Positions 6,521 through 8,179 of a stretch of 8,179 nt of DNA are shown here, in pieces; position 1 is the first letter of the stretch; each line of letters starts with the position of its first letter. The DNA comes from Propionibacteriaceae bacterium UBA4569. GTDB lineage: Bacteria > Actinomycetota > Actinomycetes > Propionibacteriales > Propionibacteriaceae. The stretch is from the NCBI GenBank assembly GCA_002387005.1, contig DGKN01000113.1, positions 1,299 through 9,477 on the forward strand, written 5' to 3'. The notes below the pieces were generated by a model. The model was not told where the DNA came from. It searched no databases and worked only from the letters and a program-made list of their open reading frames with translations. The position numbers and the translations under genes were made by a program.

Positions 6521-7202
6521 GTGACAGCCGACCGACGCCGTCCGACGTGTGAAGACGTTCGATGGCATCGAGGACGAGGTCCAGCGTGAACTCGAACTCG
6601 TACTGCTCGTCACACCTGCCCCCGGTGGCCTCGAAGATGCTGATGATGTGGGGATAGAGCTTCCTCGCCTGCTCGACCGCCCTGGAACGCTCGAGCGGAT
6701 CCGCCGGCACGGGGATGGCGTCCGGTTCCTCGAAGGCCTCAGGGCTGAAGCCCCAGATCCGGTGACCCAGGGCATGCATACCGAGATGGGTCAGTTCGGC
6801 CGACAGACCCCCGTCCATGAACATTCCCGCCAATGAGTCCATGTATCCCAGGACCATCGGCGTGCGAGTCGTGCGCGTCTCGATCACGTCCCGTGCCCAC
6901 GGATGCGCCAGCAGCACGCGGCGAGCCGAGAGGATTCGGCCCCGAACGCGCCCACGCCATGCCCCGGTCAGGGGTGGCTCGTACTCGGCAATGAGGGCGT
7001 CGATCATGCCATTGAGCAGGTCTTCCTTGCTGTCCACGTGCCGATAGAGCGCCATGGGGACCACGCCGAGACGGGTGGCCAACTGCCTCATGCTGACCGC
7101 ATCCACGCCCTCGGCATCCGCCAGGTCCACCGCGGCCGCGAGGGCTCGCGCTCGGGTCAGGGGCTTGCGGCCGTCAGGCCCAGAGGTTTCGCTGCTTGAC
7201 AT
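6516..7202 (-). CDS. TetR family transcriptional repressor (TetR_C_1-like ligand domain)
   Basis: A 228-residue repressor. The N-terminal DNA-binding domain spans about 15-65, with the helix-turn-helix at about 36-57 (core MRQLATRLGVVPMALYRHV, then the family motif DSKEDLL). The rest is an all-alpha ligand and dimer domain, with HALGHRIWGF and a late EFEFTLDLVLDAIERL helix that recall the TetR_C_1 group. The ATG at 7202 is chosen because longer forms would run through the operators and into the divergent DUF4386 gene, which has its own strong ribosome site. There is no clear ribosome site before 7202. A -10-like TACGGT on the minus strand (7215-7210) would start transcription almost at the ATG, so the message may be leaderless. 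Two identical-arm palindromes just upstream are the expected operators, giving autoregulation and repression of the DUF4386 gene. The ligand is unknown. Confidence 0.92.
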   Translation of the reverse strand: MSSSETSGPDGRKPLTRARALAAAVDLADAEGVDAVSMRQLATRLGVVPMALYRHVDSKEDLLNGMIDALIAEYEPPLTGAWRGRVRGRILSARRVLLAHPWARDVIETRTTRTPMVLGYMDSLAGMFMDGGLSAELTHLGMHALGHRIWGFSPEAFEEPDAIPVPADPLERSRAVEQARKLYPHIISIFEATGGRCDEQYEFEFTLDLVLDAIERLHTSDGVGRLSR

Positions 7203-7225
7203 GGTGTACACCGTACACTCACACT
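7196..7225 (+). promoter_or_regulatory. Probable promoter of the DUF4386 gene
   Basis: A perfect TTGACA (7196-7201) is followed after 18 bp by CACACT (7220-7225), a one-mismatch TANNNT -10 box. The -35 box lies across the first codons of the divergent tetR gene: read in reverse it is ATGTCAA. The first palindrome fills the spacer and the second begins about where transcription should start, so repressor binding would block RNA polymerase. Confidence 0.5.
7204..7218. promoter_or_regulatory. Operator 1: perfect palindrome GTGTAC-ACC-GTACAC
   Basis: The 6-bp arms are perfectly complementary around a 3-bp centre, 15 bp in all, the same length as the classic tet operator. It sits 1 bp upstream of the tetR start codon and between the -35 and -10 boxes of the DUF4386 promoter. 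The twin copy 24 bp away and the adjacent tetR gene make it the likely TetR target. Confidence 0.8.
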
Positions 7226-7227
7226 CT

Positions 7228-7242
7228 GTGTACGCCGTACAC
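7228..7242. promoter_or_regulatory. Operator 2: perfect palindrome GTGTAC-GCC-GTACAC
   Basis: The arms are identical to operator 1; only the first base of the centre differs. Centre-to-centre distance is 24 bp, a little over two helical turns. It lies 21 bp before the DUF4386 start codon and over the probable transcription start. Confidence 0.8.
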
Positions 7243-7263
7243 CAGTCGCCGTCAGGAGGAGCC

Positions 7264-7935
7264 ATGGACCAGCCACGCCGTCTCGCGATCGCCGCGGGCA
7301 CCCTCTACCTCGTCACCGTCCTCACGTCCATCCCAGCGTTGGCGCTGAAGGCGCCCCTGCTGGGTGAGCCCGCATCCCTCGCGGGCGCAGCAGGCCACCA
7401 ACGCCTGGTGCTCGCTGCGGTGCTTGAGATCGTCCTGGCCTTCGCCTGTCTCGGGACGGCCATAGCACTGCTCCCAATCGTGCGTCGGGTCGACGAAGCC
7501 GCCGCTTTCGGCTTCGTCGGCTCGCGCACACTGGAGGCAATGACAATCCTCGTGGGGGTCGTTGCGATGCTCACGCTGCTGCGGGTGCCGCCGGGCGTCG
7601 GCGTGGGCGAGGCTCTGATCGGCCCTCACGACTGGGCCTTCCTCATCGGTCCAGGCCTGATCCCAGCCGTCAACGCGCTGTTGCTTGCTCCACCGCTGTA
7701 TCGGAGCCGCCTGGTCCCCCGCGCGCTGCCCATGCTCGGCCTGGTCGGGGCACCGCTCCTGATCGGCTCCGTACTCGCGACGCTGCTGGGCCTCGTCGAC
7801 CAGGTCTCACCGCTGGCGGGTCTGGCCGCGCTGCCGATTGCCGCATGGGAGATCGGTCTCGGCCTCTGGCTCGTCGCCAAGGGATTCCGGTCGGAGGCCA
7901 TCACCCGGCTCGATCTCCGGCCCTCCGCTCAGTGA
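7264..7935 (+). CDS. DUF4386 domain membrane protein, under TetR control
   Basis: A 223-residue protein with six predicted membrane helices (about 7-28, 48-72, 89-106, 124-144, 155-178, 184-205). DUF4386 hallmarks are visible: an early Y15-x8-P24 helix, GFVGSRTLEAMTILVG (83-98), DWAFLIGPGLIPAVNALLL (123-141), YRSRLVPRALPMLGLVGAP (146-164) and the closing AAWEIGLGLWLVAKGF (193-208). The family has no established biochemical role. It is often next to a regulator, as here. The ATG at 7264 has a strong AGGAGG site (7255-7260). A longer in-frame reading from 7054 would run through tetR and the operators and is rejected. Expression is probably off until the TetR ligand is present, which would fit a stress or small-molecule response function, but this is inference from context. 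Its stop overlaps the convergent yaaA stop region by 7 bp. Confidence 0.88.
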   Translation: MDQPRRLAIAAGTLYLVTVLTSIPALALKAPLLGEPASLAGAAGHQRLVLAAVLEIVLAFACLGTAIALLPIVRRVDEAAAFGFVGSRTLEAMTILVGVVAMLTLLRVPPGVGVGEALIGPHDWAFLIGPGLIPAVNALLLAPPLYRSRLVPRALPMLGLVGAPLLIGSVLATLLGLVDQVSPLAGLAALPIAAWEIGLGLWLVAKGFRSEAITRLDLRPSAQ

Positions 7936-8179
7936 CGGGCCGGGACCAAGGCCCGCCACGGTTTCCCAGCGCGTGCCGGGGGCCTGAGTTCGGTGCCGGG
8001 CAGCAGCTCGGCAAGTTGTTCGGGACGCGTGACGCGTGACGCCTCGCACAGCCGGCGCGCAACCAGGCCGCGGGTGTGCTTGGCCCAGTGCGAGGCCCCC
8101 GGGACGTCCACCAGCACCCACCGGTCGGCCAGCTCCGCGACCGGCGGCAGGGCGTTGCGGTAGCTGCCGGAACGGCAGT
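7929..8179 (-). CDS. yaaA: YaaA family peroxide-stress protein (DUF328/UPF0246), C-terminal part
   Basis: The frame is open from the right edge of the window (last full codon at 8177) to the TGA at 7931-7929, giving the last 82 residues of a gene that begins outside. RSGSYRNALP near the edge and SHWAKHTRGLVARRL match the late DUF328 motifs; the E. coli YaaA counterpart of the second is an A-K-x2-R-G-x3-A-R helix. E. coli YaaA is induced by OxyR and limits free iron and DNA damage under peroxide; the same job is assumed here, not shown. The tail after the motif is basic and Pro-rich. It converges on the DUF4386 gene with a 7-bp overlap of the coding ends, so no separate terminator space exists. 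Confidence 0.75.
   Translation of the reverse strand, partial: CRSGSYRNALPPVAELADRWVLVDVPGASHWAKHTRGLVARRLCEASRVTRPEQLAELLPGTELRPPARAGKPWRALVPARH

Noticed and set aside
7203..7301. Upstream in-frame starts that would lengthen the TetR protein to 261 residues
   Set aside because: The extension is translated from the operators and from the antisense of the DUF4386 gene start; it has no family match.
7936..7955. CGGGCC/GGCCCG hairpin after the DUF4386 stop as a terminator
   Set aside because: The stem is only 6 bp with an 8-nt loop and no U-tract, lies inside yaaA coding sequence, and such stems are common by chance in this composition.
8024..8042. Tandem GACGCGT heptamers (2.7 copies) inside yaaA as a possible phase-variation tract
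   Set aside because: A change by one unit would shift the frame, but the tract is too short and too few in copies to be a convincing slippage switch, and it fits normal codon use for ASRVTR.
1..8179. CRISPR arrays, insertion sequences, attachment sites, tRNA or rRNA genes
   Set aside because: No spaced repeats of suitable length, terminal inverted repeats, transposase or integrase motifs, or tRNA-like cloverleaf sequence were seen on either strand.

Overview
The window is high-GC DNA (strong G/C at third codon positions, ATG/GTG starts, hairpins without U-tracts, possible leaderless starts) and looks like chromosome of an actinomycete. The protein families would fit a member of the Propionibacteriales, but that placement is an impression from sequence style and not a measured result. 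No rRNA, tRNA, CRISPR array, transposase or phage gene was seen.

Left part (1-4418): the 3' end of a DHA2-type (EmrB/QacA-like) major facilitator drug exporter is followed, after a 124-bp gap with a likely promoter, by two translationally coupled ABC half-transporters (616-2547 and 2544-4418, ATGA overlap). Together they form a heterodimeric type IV exporter. Active-site changes are shared between the partners so that one composite ATP site is degenerate and the other is canonical.

Middle (4419-5744): a 140-residue hotdog thioesterase follows. It matches the fluoroacetyl-CoA thioesterase FlK, by recall, at T42, E50, H76, G69 and R120 with identical numbering, but has Met in place of the lid Phe36. 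Its gene converges on a minus-strand, cytoplasmic YceI-family gene. The 161-bp gap between them holds a C-rich, G-poor 16-bp tandem repeat and two strong hairpins, apparently a two-way terminator. A 20-bp imperfect palindrome precedes yceI and looks like a MarR-type operator.

Right part (5745-8179): a four-helix DUF4328-like membrane protein converges on a TetR-family repressor gene. That gene is divergent from a six-helix DUF4386 membrane protein gene. The 61 bp between their starts carries two perfect 15-bp palindromes (GTGTAC-N3-GTACAC) placed in the spacer and at the probable start site of the DUF4386 promoter. The TTGACA -35 box of that promoter lies across the tetR start codon. This is a compact repressor/target switch laid out like tetR/tetA. 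The window ends in the 3' part of a minus-strand yaaA (DUF328) gene whose stop overlaps the DUF4386 stop.

The common theme is membrane export and stress handling (MFS exporter, ABC exporter, thioesterase, YceI, YaaA, TetR-controlled membrane protein). These are separate small transcription units, not one pathway. I do not see a clearly new multi-gene system. The most informative items are the FlK-like enzyme, the split degenerate/consensus ABC pair and the twin-operator switch.
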